Shown here: positions 1-7,739 of the stretch, one piece after another
Numbering within the stretch: position 1 is the first letter of the stretch
How the letters are laid out: each line of letters starts with the position of its first letter
From: Allobacillus salarius
Lineage (GTDB): Bacteria > Bacillota > Bacilli > Bacillales > Alkalibacillaceae
DNA: 34,490 nucleotides
Direction of reading: 5' to 3'
NCBI RefSeq assembly: GCF_007559425.1
Contig: NZ_VMHE01000023.1
Coordinates: 1 to 34,490, forward strand
Translations under genes and position numbers: made by a program
The notes under the pieces: model-generated
Told to the model about the DNA's origin: nothing
Seen by the model: only the letters and a program-made list of their open reading frames with translations
Databases searched by the model: none

Positions 1-197
1 CAGACCGAAAGCGAGGAGGGGAAATAACCCTCCACCGGATCACCCTACTTTTTTACACAAACTTATTGACGGTACCATAAAAAAAAAACGAATAGGTGTA
101 GAAGAATAAAAAAGTTCAACTATACGAACGGGCGATTATATTGAATATGAATTCTAATAAAAGATTGTAATAATTCTAACAAGGAGGAGTTGCGATC

Positions 198-533
198 TTG
201 AAACTAAAGAAAGTATTACTTGATATTTTAGGCTATATTAGTTTTTCGGCTCCTTATCCAGATGTAGATACAAATGATATTAGTAATAATTTAAAAGTCC
301 TGAAAAGAACCCAATGGTTCCAAGCATTAATGAAAGATGAAAAACATCGCGAACTTATTGTTCATAATAAAGATGTTCGTTACGAAATCGGCTATCTAAA
401 TACTGAAAGATTAAAAAGAAATGCCCATAAAGACCGTTACAAAAATAAGATACAAAAAATTTTAGAGAAAGAAAAAAGAAGTTTTCAGAAGGAACAATCA
501 AGTAGCAGAATAGCTTTTCCTAACCAGCCATAG
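198..533 (+). CDS. Hypothetical protein, 111 residues, unrecognised family
   Basis: I do not recognise this protein. It is small and very basic. The N-terminus is mildly hydrophobic (residues 1-18), the middle has a WFQALMKDEKHRELIVHNKD stretch, and the C-terminal third is lysine- and arginine-rich and probably helical. There is no signal peptide and no obvious catalytic motif. The TTG start is chosen because a full AAGGAGGAG ribosome binding site sits about ten bases upstream and the frame opens there. It reads toward patB and shares a bidirectional terminator with it. Good ribosome binding site and codon use favour a real gene; function unknown. Confidence 0.55.
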   Translation: MKLKKVLLDILGYISFSAPYPDVDTNDISNNLKVLKRTQWFQALMKDEKHRELIVHNKDVRYEIGYLNTERLKRNAHKDRYKNKIQKILEKEKRSFQKEQSSSRIAFPNQP

Positions 534-592
534 AAATAGACTAGTTCTAGAAAGCCAAACATCGAGCACATCATTCTTTGTTAATGGCACAT

Positions 593-625
593 AAAAGACG
601 CACAGAGAACCTCTGTGCGTCTTTT
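593..625. terminator. Bidirectional intrinsic terminator between convergent genes
   Basis: Perfect 15-bp stem, AAAAGACGCACAGAG paired with CTCTGTGCGTCTTTT around a 3-base AAC loop. The arms end in A on the left and T on the right, so it gives a U tail on either strand. It lies between the unknown gene at 198-533 and the 3' end of patB. Confidence 0.9.
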
Positions 626-635
626 GTTTGTTATC

Positions 636-1805
636 TTATTCAGAAAAAGCTTCAATAATCCGATTGACTCCATCTTCCACAGTAGAGTGTGGTGCTGCGA
701 TGTTCATCCGCATAAATTGCTCACCTTGTTTTCCGAATGTCGTGCCATCATTTAAACCAACTTTTGCTTCTTCAATCAAAATCTTCTTCAACTCATCGTG
801 AGGTGTATCTGTTTCACGAAAATCAATCCAGACAAGATACGTCCCCTCAGATGAAACCGTACGAATTGGAAGACCACTCTCTTCGAACATATTTTTAACG
901 AGATCACGGTTATTCTCTAACGTCTTATTTAGTTCTTCTAGCCACTCATCGCCAGTTTCATATACCGTCTGCATAGCTGTATAGGCAAATGTATTTAACA
1001 TGCCGATGCCTTGCTTTTGAAGTTGTTTGTCGAGCTTTTCTTTTTGTTCTTCGTTAGGTGAAAGAATAAATGAACCTTGCAATCCAGCGATGTTAAACGT
1101 CTTGGAGGGAGCCATCAATGTAAAGGTCAATTCTTTCACCTTTTCATTTACTCGAATTGCAGGGAAGTGCTCAGACTTAGAGAAAACGATATCTGCATGA
1201 ATCTCGTCAGAAAACAACAGCACATCATATTTCACACAAAGGTCTGTTACTTTCTTCATTTCCTCTTCCGTCCATACGCGACCGACAGGATTATGAGGAC
1301 TACAAAGAAGGAGAGCTTTCGCGCCTGCTTTGAATAGTTCTTCAAGCTCAACGAAATTCATTTCATAACCATTGTCACCTAGTACGAGTGGGTTTTCGAC
1401 AATTGTTCGATTATGCGTTTCAATTACTGAGAAAAACGGCGGATACACAGGCGGTTGAATAACAATTTGATCATTCTCTTCGGTGAAGACTTGAATCACT
1501 GCGTGTAGACCAGGGATGACACCCGGGCTAAAGCTTAGTAAATCTGTATCAATATTCGTTTGATGACGTCCTTGCACCCAGTTTTCGATACTATGTAATA
1601 ACTCATCATTTTGAATTGTGTAGCCGTATGCGTTATGTTCAGCACGTTTAATCAACGCATCTTTCAACGTAGGCGGTGCGGCGAAATCCATGTCAGCCAC
1701 CCACATCGGCAAAACATCACTCGTACCAAAGAATTTTTCTCGTGCATCCCATTTTGCTGAATTTGTGTTTTCACGATTGATTCCTTGTTCGAAGATTTCT
1801 TTCAT
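636..1805 (-). CDS. patB: PatB/MalY-type cystathionine beta-lyase (PLP aminotransferase fold)
   Basis: Fold-type I PLP enzyme of 389 residues, the usual length for MalY/PatB C-S lyases. These cleave cystathionine, or related cysteine conjugates, to homocysteine or a thiol, pyruvate and ammonia in the cytosol. Visible hallmarks are the N-terminal WVADMDFAAPP segment, CSPHNPVGRVWT, FSDEIHAD for cofactor contact, and APSKTFNIAGLQ with the Schiff-base lysine. ATG is preceded by GGGGGAG. A well-formed sigma-A promoter lies just upstream and an inverted repeat overlaps its -35 box, so regulation by a repressor or by attenuation is possible. Substrate preference between cystathionine and other thioether substrates cannot be read from sequence. 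Confidence 0.9.
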   Translation of the reverse strand: MKEIFEQGINRENTNSAKWDAREKFFGTSDVLPMWVADMDFAAPPTLKDALIKRAEHNAYGYTIQNDELLHSIENWVQGRHQTNIDTDLLSFSPGVIPGLHAVIQVFTEENDQIVIQPPVYPPFFSVIETHNRTIVENPLVLGDNGYEMNFVELEELFKAGAKALLLCSPHNPVGRVWTEEEMKKVTDLCVKYDVLLFSDEIHADIVFSKSEHFPAIRVNEKVKELTFTLMAPSKTFNIAGLQGSFILSPNEEQKEKLDKQLQKQGIGMLNTFAYTAMQTVYETGDEWLEELNKTLENNRDLVKNMFEESGLPIRTVSSEGTYLVWIDFRETDTPHDELKKILIEEAKVGLNDGTTFGKQGEQFMRMNIAAPHSTVEDGVNRIIEAFSE

Positions 1806-1835
1806 CGTAACTCCCCCTTATTGATCTATACGTCT

Positions 1836-1864
1836 ATCATAATTTAAAGCAAAAAAAATGGCAA
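1836..1864 (-). promoter_or_regulatory. Sigma-A promoter of patB
   Basis: Read on the minus strand: -35 TTGCCA at 1859-1864, a 17-base spacer, and -10 TATGAT at 1836-1841. The predicted start near 1829 leaves a leader of about 24 bases before the patB ATG. Confidence 0.7.
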
Positions 1865-1885
1865 AGCGGGGGAATCCACTTTGCC
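1860..1885 (-). promoter_or_regulatory. Inverted repeat with T-run overlapping the patB -35 box
   Basis: GGCAAAG and CTTTGCC form a stem of about 10 bp (one wobble) with a 6-base loop, followed on the minus strand by A and eight T. The right arm supplies the TTGCC of the patB -35 element. It could be a repressor operator, or an intrinsic terminator acting on minus-strand transcripts that start further upstream. Confidence 0.55.
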
Positions 1886-2040
1886 AAAGGGGGAATACGA
1901 GAAAGTATTACATTACTATGTATAACCATTTAAACAAAAAATAAACCACTTTTTATAAAAAAATTTAATTTTATTTTGAATTTTTATAAATACATCTGGA
2001 AATCACACCAAAAACGCAACTAGAACCAATCTGCCAACTT

Positions 2041-2069
2041 TTGATTCATTCGACAAAGTGTGATAAAAT
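2041..2069 (+). promoter_or_regulatory. Sigma-A promoter of yugI
   Basis: TTGATT at 2041-2046, 17-base spacer, TAAAAT at 2064-2069. The start is expected near 2076, about 30 bases ahead of the yugI start codon. Confidence 0.65.
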
Positions 2070-2107
2070 AACTAACTGTGTAAAAAGTTTAGAATTAGGA
2101 GTTGTAT

Positions 2108-2494
2108 ATGATGAGTAACATCCAAGAAGGACAAGTGATTGAAGGAAAAGTCACTGGAATCAAGCCATACGGCGCATTTGTTGAAATTGGCGACCAAACA
2201 CAAGGTCTCGTGCATATTTCTGAGGTAACTCATGGTTTTGTAAAAGATATTAACGAGCATTTGTCTGTAGGCGACGAAGTAACTGTAAAAGTATTGAATG
2301 TTGATGAAGAAAACAATAAATATTCTTTATCAATCCGCGCGACGCAGGAAAAACCACAAGCGCAAACTCAGAAACGCCAAGCACCTGTTGCACAGTCAAC
2401 AGAAGAAGATTCTGGCGGTTTCAACGTGTTGAAAGATAAGCTAGAAGATTGGATCGAACAATCAAAAGAGCGCGAGAAAACTTTCCGTCGCTAA
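2108..2494 (+). CDS. yugI: YugI-like S1 RNA-binding domain protein (general stress protein 13 family)
   Basis: Protein of 128 residues with one S1 (OB-fold) RNA-binding domain over roughly residues 6-75. The domain shows the standard run GQVIEGKVTGIKPYGAFVEI, then GLVHISEV, then VGDEVTVKVLNVD. The rest is a charged, glutamine-rich tail ending in KDKLEDWIEQSKEREK. This matches the size and plan of B. subtilis YugI/GSP13, a ribosome-associated general stress protein. The start at 2108 is preferred because AGGAG lies 7 bases upstream; ATG at 2111 is also possible, while the in-frame TTG at 2102 is too close to the ribosome binding site. It is probably monocistronic, with its own promoter and terminator. 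Confidence 0.88.
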   Translation: MMSNIQEGQVIEGKVTGIKPYGAFVEIGDQTQGLVHISEVTHGFVKDINEHLSVGDEVTVKVLNVDEENNKYSLSIRATQEKPQAQTQKRQAPVAQSTEEDSGGFNVLKDKLEDWIEQSKEREKTFRR

Positions 2495-2497
2495 CAT

Positions 2498-2545
2498 AAA
2501 AGTGTGTCTTTTGTAATTTTTTCATTTACAGAGGACACTTTTTTT
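2498..2545 (+). terminator. Intrinsic terminator after yugI
   Basis: Long hairpin in which GTCTTTTGTAA pairs with TTACAGAGGAC (two wobbles), extended outward by AAAAGTGT against ACTTTT with one mismatch, and ending in seven T. It starts a few bases after the yugI stop codon. Confidence 0.8.
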
Positions 2546-2572
2546 GATTTCAGCAGGATTTTTAAACATAAT
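2544..2572 (+). promoter_or_regulatory. Sigma-A promoter of the alcohol dehydrogenase gene
   Basis: TTGATT at 2544-2549, 17-base spacer, CATAAT at 2567-2572. The -35 box begins inside the T tail of the yugI terminator. Confidence 0.6.
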
Positions 2573-2620
2573 AGAACCAGCAATACATTGGTGAACGTTA
2601 AGTTGAAAGGAGATTAGCAT

Positions 2621-3778
2621 ATGGAAAATTTTCAGTTTCATAATCCCGTACAATTAGTCTTTGGACGTGGTCAACTTGAAAAGCTACCGAAGTTAATTCC
2701 GGATGGTGTTGAGCGTGTGTTAGTTGTCTATGGTGGCGGCAGCATTAAACGGAACGGAATTTACTCAAATGTTATGAAAAAACTCGAGAACTATGAAGTT
2801 TTTGAGCTTGCAGGTGTTGAACCAAACCCACGAATTACAACGGTTAACCGTGGTGCTGATTTGTGTAAACAACATAATATTGACTTTATTTTAGCAGTTG
2901 GTGGCGGCAGTGTTATTGACTGTACAAAGTCAATTGCCGTCGGTGCCAAATATGACGGGGACGCTTGGGACTTAGTTACCCGAAAAGTACAAGCACCAGG
3001 TGGATTGCCGTTTGGAACTGTCTTGACTGCTGCTGCAACGGGTTCTGAGATGAACCGAGGCTCGGTTATTACAAATTGGGAAACGAACGAGAAATACGGG
3101 TGGGGTTCACAGTATACGTGGCCATTATTCTCGATTCTTGATCCCGTTCATACGTATTCAGTACCGAGAGAGCAGACCGTATACGGCATCGTCGATATGA
3201 TGAGCCATATTTTAGAGGATTACTTCCATAAGCCAACGAACGCACCGGTACAAGACCGGATGGCAGAAGGTATTCTTCGGACGATCATTGAAACGGCACC
3301 GAAGTTACTTAAAAACTTGGAATCATATGAGTACCGTGAAACGATTATGTATGCAGGTACACTTGCGCTGAATGGCTTCCTCCAAATGGGCTATCGAGGC
3401 GATTGGGCGACACACAATATTGAACATGCCGTGTCAGCTGTATATGACATCCCTCACGCAGGAGGTCTAGCAATTCTCTTCCCGAACTGGATGGAGCATA
3501 ACTTGCATGTTCATACAGAACGATTTAAGCAAATGGCCGTCCGTGTTCTCGGCGTCGATCCAACAGGTAAATCGGATGAGCAAGTCGGTCAAGAAGGAAT
3601 AGACCGCCTACGTAAATTCTGGACAGCACTTGGAGCACCAACTCGACTTGCTGATTATGATATCGATGATTCACAATTAGACGTAATGGTCGAAAAAGCA
3701 ATGGCAAACGGACCATTCGGTAACTTCAGAACACTTCATGAAGAAGATGTGCATGCGATTTTAAGTAAGTCATTATAA
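2621..3778 (+). CDS. yugJ: Iron-containing NAD(P)H-dependent alcohol (butanol) dehydrogenase, YugJ/YugK type
   Basis: Group III (iron-type) alcohol dehydrogenase of 385 residues, close to B. subtilis YugJ and YugK and to clostridial BdhA, which reduce aldehydes to alcohols with NAD(P)H. The N-terminal Rossmann-like half has [13 protein letters not shown] and [16 protein letters not shown], the nucleotide-binding loop. Metal ligands are the Asp and His of VDMMSH and the histidines of [17 protein letters not shown]. Start ATG follows AAAGGAG at normal spacing. It stands alone between two terminators. I cannot tell YugJ from YugK by eye, so the symbol names the subfamily only. Confidence 0.85.
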   Translation: MENFQFHNPVQLVFGRGQLEKLPKLIPDGVERVLVVYGGGSIKRNGIYSNVMKKLENYEVFELAGVEPNPRITTVNRGADLCKQHNIDFILAVGGGSVIDCTKSIAVGAKYDGDAWDLVTRKVQAPGGLPFGTVLTAAATGSEMNRGSVITNWETNEKYGWGSQYTWPLFSILDPVHTYSVPREQTVYGIVDMMSHILEDYFHKPTNAPVQDRMAEGILRTIIETAPKLLKNLESYEYRETIMYAGTLALNGFLQMGYRGDWATHNIEHAVSAVYDIPHAGGLAILFPNWMEHNLHVHTERFKQMAVRVLGVDPTGKSDEQVGQEGIDRLRKFWTALGAPTRLADYDIDDSQLDVMVEKAMANGPFGNFRTLHEEDVHAILSKSL

Positions 3779-3786
3779 AATTTCGA

Positions 3787-3819
3787 AACCAGTCGTGACG
3801 CGTTCACGGCTGGTTTTTT
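3787..3819 (+). terminator. Intrinsic terminator after the alcohol dehydrogenase gene
   Basis: AACCAGTCGTGA pairs with TCACGGCTGGTT (12 bp, one wobble) around a 5-base loop, followed by more T. Confidence 0.88.
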
Positions 3820-3849
3820 GTGTGCTTAAAATGTTTTTACATAAAATTG

Positions 3850-3880
3850 GTGACATGATAACTTTTTAGCCGTATATAAT
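3850..3880 (+). promoter_or_regulatory. Candidate promoter of the yugN-like gene
   Basis: A consensus TATAAT stands at 3875-3880. The best -35 match, GTGACA at 3850-3855, is 19 bases away, which is longer than ideal. Confidence 0.4.
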
Positions 3881-3913
3881 AACAAACAAACTTAGAAAAG
3901 TTGGTGAACCAAA

Positions 3914-4306
3914 ATGTATCCGATTCACTCTGGAATTGAAAATCAAGTGTATGATTATAAAGATTTATCTTATATCTTGTCCCGCTTAGGTTTTGAGAAC
4001 GAGGACATTGAGTTTGAAAAAGGTTCGATTGATTACCCGTTACATCAACCACATGGAGGGCGAGCGTTTTTACGTATTCCGATTTACATTGAAATTGGTC
4101 ATTTCAATGAACCAGCAGCAAAAGTCCGAATTGCTAAGCCGTATATTATGTCACAGTCGTTTGAAGAAGGATTGGCAGCGGAAGGACTTTCAGCAAACCT
4201 ATCCTCTGCAGTAACTAAAACAGAAGCGGACGTCGCCTTAGATGCAGCATTAATGGAAGAAGCGGAACGAGTGATTGAACAAGTCGAAAAAGCATTACTG
4301 CAATAG
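3914..4306 (+). CDS. yugN: YugN-like family protein
   Basis: Protein of 130 residues resembling the YugN-like family of Bacillales: an N-terminal PIHSGIENQVYDYKDL segment, a central FLRIPIYIEIG strand region, and VRIAKPYIMSQSFEEGL. The C-terminal 40 residues are acidic and helical. The function is not known. Context supports the call: the next gene, convergent with a single base between stop codons, is a YugO-type channel, and yugN lies next to yugO in B. subtilis too. The ribosome binding site is weak (GGTGA). Confidence 0.72.
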   Translation: MYPIHSGIENQVYDYKDLSYILSRLGFENEDIEFEKGSIDYPLHQPHGGRAFLRIPIYIEIGHFNEPAAKVRIAKPYIMSQSFEEGLAAEGLSANLSSAVTKTEADVALDAALMEEAERVIEQVEKALLQ

Positions 4307-4307
4307 A

Positions 4308-5300
4308 TCAATCCATGTAAATTCCTTGGTCACCTGCTTGGATTTTTTCATTCGGATCTGGATTAATGATTCGTTCTTCTTCACGCACCAACCCAAGCAG
4401 GAGCTTACCTTCTTTTTGTAATTGATGGGTCAGTTCGAGAATCGTATGGCCTTCCCATTTTTTTGAGATGGACTGTAGATGCAACTTCTGTGTGGACAAT
4501 ACGGAAGCCAAATAATCAAATGTTTTTGCATGTCCCGATCCAAGCATTTCTTGGTAAATGAGTAAGCTCGTCGTTTCATTTGTACAAATGACTTCTGTTG
4601 CTCCAGCACGTTGAACATTATTTTTTTGTTGCTCAGTCAACACTTCTGTGAAAATAGGAATATCTGTGTGGATTCCACGAGCTGTAATTGTCAATAAAGT
4701 CGAACGATAATCAGCTTCTACTTCTTTCAATGATTGATCAGCCGTAATAATTATTTTTTCAGCTTCATCGATGTTCGCCTGCTGCCACGTTTCATCAACA
4801 GTAGGATCCCCTTTAATAAAATGAACGAATGTGAGCGGTAAAGGATTTGAGCGACATGTCCGGTCAACGAGCACAATAGCTGGCGGCTTCTGATTATTCT
4901 CTTTAAACAAATAAATGAGCCTCCGCGTTCGCTCATTCCATCCGACAATAATGATGTGCCCCTTCCCTTGATACGTAACCTTTCCTTGATGAAACTCCCG
5001 CTCTTTTTTCTGTGTTTCATTCGATACAGCAACCATATAGTAGGCCACCAACCCTCCACCTAATAAAATCATAATCATCGTCAACAATCTGCCGAGCATC
5101 GTCACTGGAGCATAATCTCCATAGCCAATCGTTGTACCCGTAATGAATGCCCACCAAATTCCCTCGAAAATCGTATTGAATTGCTCCGGTTCTACTAAAA
5201 AAATAACCGTTCCAAACAAAAGCAAAAAAGATAGAACCGTTATAACCAATCGAAACAACGTCGGTAACTGAAAATATGTCCGCAGCAATTGTTGAAACAT
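4308..5300 (-). CDS. yugO: YugO-like potassium channel with RCK/TrkA-N domain
   Basis: Two-transmembrane K+ channel subunit of 330 residues. A hydrophobic segment (about residues 10-35) is followed by a pore helix, the selectivity filter TIGYGD, and a second membrane helix ending in LLGGGLVAYYMVAV. The cytosolic half is an RCK domain: HIIIVGWNERTRRLI (Rossmann loop), ILVDRTC, then a TrkA-C-like end. In B. subtilis YugO mediates K+ efflux tied to biofilm signalling. The ATG at 5300 has AAGGGTGG upstream; the longer frame from a GTG at 5330 has no ribosome binding site. The pore and filter look intact. No separate MstX-like gene is visible beside it. Confidence 0.88.
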   Translation of the reverse strand: MFQQLLRTYFQLPTLFRLVITVLSFLLLFGTVIFLVEPEQFNTIFEGIWWAFITGTTIGYGDYAPVTMLGRLLTMIMILLGGGLVAYYMVAVSNETQKKEREFHQGKVTYQGKGHIIIVGWNERTRRLIYLFKENNQKPPAIVLVDRTCRSNPLPLTFVHFIKGDPTVDETWQQANIDEAEKIIITADQSLKEVEADYRSTLLTITARGIHTDIPIFTEVLTEQQKNNVQRAGATEVICTNETTSLLIYQEMLGSGHAKTFDYLASVLSTQKLHLQSISKKWEGHTILELTHQLQKEGKLLLGLVREEERIINPDPNEKIQAGDQGIYMD

Positions 5301-5384
5301 AGTAAACCACCCTTGTATGTAGCGACTCACGGATATTTTAACCAGATTGCCTTGAAATTATTAAATGTATTGAACAGAGGAGTT

Positions 5385-5552
5385 TAACTGTTGATAGGGG
5401 AGTGCTAACTGTCGATAAGCGTGTTGTAACTGTTGAAAGGAGCGTTCTGACTGTCGATAAGTGCGTTGTAACAGTTGGTACAGGCGCTCTGACTGTCGAT
5501 AAGCTCACTGTAACTGTTGATACTGACAATCTAACTGTCAATAAAATCGGCA
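5385..5552. repeat. Tandem 21-bp repeat array A, eight units
   Basis: Eight consecutive units start at 5385, 5406, 5427, 5448, 5469, 5490, 5511 and 5532, each exactly 21 bases. The consensus begins TAACTGTYGATAAG and ends with seven variable bases, often closing in TTG or TTC. It fills the gap between the 5' side of yugO and the terminator of the DksA-like gene. The open minus-strand frame through it is just the translated heptad repeat. Confidence 0.92.
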
Positions 5553-5554
5553 AA

Positions 5555-5587
5555 ATAAAAAACAGCCCACTGTAATGAGCTGCTTTT
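5555..5587 (-). terminator. Intrinsic terminator of the menA-menI-dksA-like unit
   Basis: On the minus strand AAAAGCAGCTCA pairs with TGGGCTGTTTT (wobbles allowed) around TTACAG and runs into six T. It lies directly after the stop codon of the DksA-like gene. Confidence 0.75.
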
Positions 5588-5597
5588 GAAACGAATT

Positions 5598-5951
5598 TTA
5601 TTCTGCTTCTGAAACTACCGTACGTGCAGTTGGCACAGCTTTCAAGCGTTCAACCGGAATTTCTTTCCCGGTTTCTTCGCAAATACCGTATGTGCCTGCA
5701 TCTATTTTCTCTAATGCATGATTGACTTCTTCAAGCTGCTGCTTATCACGGTGATAGAGTGTCATATCTTTTTCACGTTCAAAAAGCTCTGTCCCTTGAT
5801 CGCCAGGATGTGTCTCGTCGAAGGAGTTCAGTTCTCCGACAGATCCTTCCATTAAATCTTCTTGATTTAAATAGTTATCGATTCGTTCCTCCAAATCGCG
5901 TTTTTCATGTTCAAGTTTATTTTTTAATTTTTTCAAAACTTGCTCGTCCAT
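5598..5951 (-). CDS. TraR/DksA (YteA-like) zinc-finger-related protein
   Basis: Protein of 117 residues: a long, highly charged N-terminal coiled coil (about residues 1-85), then a short DksA-type C-terminal module with GTYGICEETGKEIPVERL and an AVPTA end. In DksA, TraR and YteA this module normally carries paired cysteines for zinc. Here only one cysteine remains (in GICEETGKEI), so zinc binding is probably lost, as in other degenerate Bacillus relatives. DksA-family proteins act in the RNA polymerase secondary channel; whether this short form does is unknown. AGGAGTGA precedes the ATG. It is last of a three-gene minus-strand unit after menA and the thioesterase gene (22-base gap). Confidence 0.8.
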   Translation of the reverse strand: MDEQVLKKLKNKLEHEKRDLEERIDNYLNQEDLMEGSVGELNSFDETHPGDQGTELFEREKDMTLYHRDKQQLEEVNHALEKIDAGTYGICEETGKEIPVERLKAVPTARTVVSEAE

Positions 5952-5973
5952 AAATTAAATCACTCCTGATTTG

Positions 5974-6354
5974 TTATTTTGCCACCACTCCAACTGTGCA
6001 ACGTGATAAACAAATCAATTGATCGTTTTCGTCCTTGATTTCTATTTCCCATACCATCGTCGTTCGTCCTACATGTCTTGGTGTCGCATAAGCATAAATC
6101 GTTCCATCACGTTTGCTTTTGATGTGGTTGGCATTAATTTCAATTCCAAAGACATTATATTTTTCCGAATCGACATTGAGAAAACCACCGACGCTTGCGG
6201 CGGATTCAGCTAAAGCGACAGAGGCTCCTCCATGCAAGTAGCCCATTGGTTGATGAACAGTAGGTGTGACAGGCATGGATAAAACCACTTTCTCTTTTGT
6301 TCCTTCTAATACCTCAATTCCTAACGTTTCAAACAATGTACCATCTAAATTCAT
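5974..6354 (-). CDS. menI: PaaI/YuxO-type hotdog thioesterase, probable DHNA-CoA thioesterase
   Basis: Single hotdog-fold acyl-CoA thioesterase of 126 residues. The core motif HQPMGYLHGGASVALAESAAS is the catalytic loop and start of the central helix of the PaaI/YuxO family. The protein lies 48 bases downstream of menA on the same strand, so the likely reaction is hydrolysis of 1,4-dihydroxy-2-naphthoyl-CoA to DHNA, the step between MenB and MenA. The function is inferred from family plus context; a general aryl-CoA thioesterase is the alternative. GAGGGG lies upstream of the ATG. Confidence 0.8.
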   Translation of the reverse strand: MNLDGTLFETLGIEVLEGTKEKVVLSMPVTPTVHQPMGYLHGGASVALAESAASVGGFLNVDSEKYNVFGIEINANHIKSKRDGTIYAYATPRHVGRTTMVWEIEIKDENDQLICLSRCTVGVVAK

Positions 6355-6402
6355 TTTCAGTAGCCCCTCTCAATTTTCCCTTTTTACAAGAACTTATTCG
6401 AT

Positions 6403-7338
6403 TTAGAGTGTAAAAACATGAGCAAGCAAGAAAGATAATCCATATAACAAACCATAAAACGTATTCGTCTGTGCGGTATATTTCATCGCAGGCATCATTT
6501 GAAGAGGAGTGTCATTTTCTTTAAATGTTTTCACCGCATCAAATGCTTTTTTCGCACTGAGGAACACAATTAGACCCCAGATAGGCATCATGCCGATCGC
6601 CATAAAAATAACGGCACATAGATAAGCAAAAATGAAAAATCCTGCAAGAACACGAATTGCATTGTCTCGGCCGACTAAAATCGCAAGCGTCTTCCTGCCG
6701 TGCTCCTTGTCGCCTTCCAAGTCGCGAATATTATTGGCAAGCAAAATCGCGCCAATTAATACGGCGATCGGAATCGTCAATAACAGTAATTCGCCAGTGA
6801 CATCTCCTGTTTGAATGAAAAAACTAATGCCAATAATGACTGTTCCCATAAAAAATCCGGAGAAAAGCTCACCGAATGGCGTATAGGCGATCGGAATCGG
6901 ACCACCGGTATATAAATAACCAAATAACATACTGACGGAGCCGATGACCGCAATCCAGAACGTCGTTTCTAAACAAATGTAGAAACCTAATAAAACGGCA
7001 ATTCCATAAAAGATAAAGGCCAAATTCCGGACTCGTTCTGGTGAAACACCATCACGAACAATGGTTCCACCGATACCAACGGACTGATCATTATCGAGTC
7101 CTTTTTTGAAATCATAGTATTCATTAAACATATTCGTTGCTGCTTGGATTAACATCGAAGCCAATAGCATGGCAATAAACAAGCCAAAATGAATGCCTGT
7201 CTCCAAACTGGCAATCATCGTGCCAATAAAAACAGGTGCAAAAGATGCCGTCAATGTATGTGGTCGGATCATCCGCCACCACACTTGAAAGCCCGATTTT
7301 TCTTGAAGTGCATCTCGGATGGATTTATCGCTGGACAT
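6403..7338 (-). CDS. menA: 1,4-dihydroxy-2-naphthoate polyprenyltransferase
   Basis: Integral membrane UbiA-family prenyltransferase of 311 residues that joins DHNA to a polyprenyl diphosphate, giving demethylmenaquinone. The two Asp-rich Mg/diphosphate motifs are visible: NMFNEYYDFKKGLDND near residue 75 and NNIRDLEGDKEHGRKT near residue 200. About eight hydrophobic segments follow, as in MenA. The N-terminal WWRMIRPHTLTASFAPVFIG is typical. ATG follows GAGGGAA. Transcription comes from a promoter with a perfect TTGACA. It heads the unit menA-menI-dksA-like and diverges from ywbE and the men operon. Confidence 0.94.
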   Translation of the reverse strand: MSSDKSIRDALQEKSGFQVWWRMIRPHTLTASFAPVFIGTMIASLETGIHFGLFIAMLLASMLIQAATNMFNEYYDFKKGLDNDQSVGIGGTIVRDGVSPERVRNLAFIFYGIAVLLGFYICLETTFWIAVIGSVSMLFGYLYTGGPIPIAYTPFGELFSGFFMGTVIIGISFFIQTGDVTGELLLLTIPIAVLIGAILLANNIRDLEGDKEHGRKTLAILVGRDNAIRVLAGFFIFAYLCAVIFMAIGMMPIWGLIVFLSAKKAFDAVKTFKENDTPLQMMPAMKYTAQTNTFYGLLYGLSFLLAHVFTL

Positions 7339-7385
7339 GAAACAATTCCCTCTCTCCCAAATAATACGTTGATTAATCTAAAATA

Positions 7386-7414
7386 AGTTTAGAGAATGCC
7401 TACTTGGATGTCAA
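7386..7414 (-). promoter_or_regulatory. Sigma-A promoter of menA
   Basis: On the minus strand: perfect -35 TTGACA at 7409-7414, 17-base spacer, -10 TAAACT at 7386-7391. The leader to menA is about 40 bases. Confidence 0.78.
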
Positions 7415-7503
7415 TGTGAACAACTTTCGAAGCTTATTAGAAAGGCAACGTTACAGCCGTACATGTCCTATGGGTAACATCGTTCTTCTTATAAGCCGTG
7501 TGA

Positions 7504-7713
7504 AGCCGTTGAAAAACTGACGGAAGCCGCCGATAAATCGTAAAAAGCCGCCAATAAACGGATCGAACCCGCTGATAAATGGTGAAAAGCCGCCAATAAA
7601 CGGATCGAACCCGCCGATAAATGGTGAAGAGCCGCCAATAAATAAATCGCAGCCGCCGAAAAACCGAGCGGAGACATCGAAAAAACGAGCAAAGCCGTCG
7701 AAAAACGTGAAGA
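7504..7713. repeat. Tandem 21-bp repeat array B, ten units
   Basis: Ten consecutive units of exactly 21 bases begin at 7504, 7525, 7546, 7567, 7588, 7609, 7630, 7651, 7672 and 7693. The consensus opens AGCCGCCGATAAA and continues with eight bases, commonly YGGTGAAA or CGGATCGA. Units 3 and 5 and units 4 and 6 are nearly identical, so a 42-bp higher-order duplication is visible. It fills the menA-ywbE divergent spacer. The open minus-strand frame through it is a repeat artefact. Confidence 0.92.
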
Positions 7714-7739
7714 AATCATTACATCGTCAACTTACCCAT

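Noticed and set aside
40..50. GGATCACC at the start as a 16S rRNA 3' end
   Set aside because: The bases around it do not match the conserved 16S tail with the anti-Shine-Dalgarno CCTCC; an 8-base coincidence.
5385..5552. CRISPR array
   Set aside because: The 21-bp units are contiguous with no unique spacers of constant length, and no cas genes are near.
5338..5553. Minus-strand open frame of about 71 codons
   Set aside because: It is the translated 21-bp tandem array A (heptad LSTV repeats), without a ribosome binding site.
7489..7719. Minus-strand open frame of 76 codons rich in LLAAFHHLSAGSIR repeats
   Set aside because: Translation of tandem array B; no start signal and no gene-like end.
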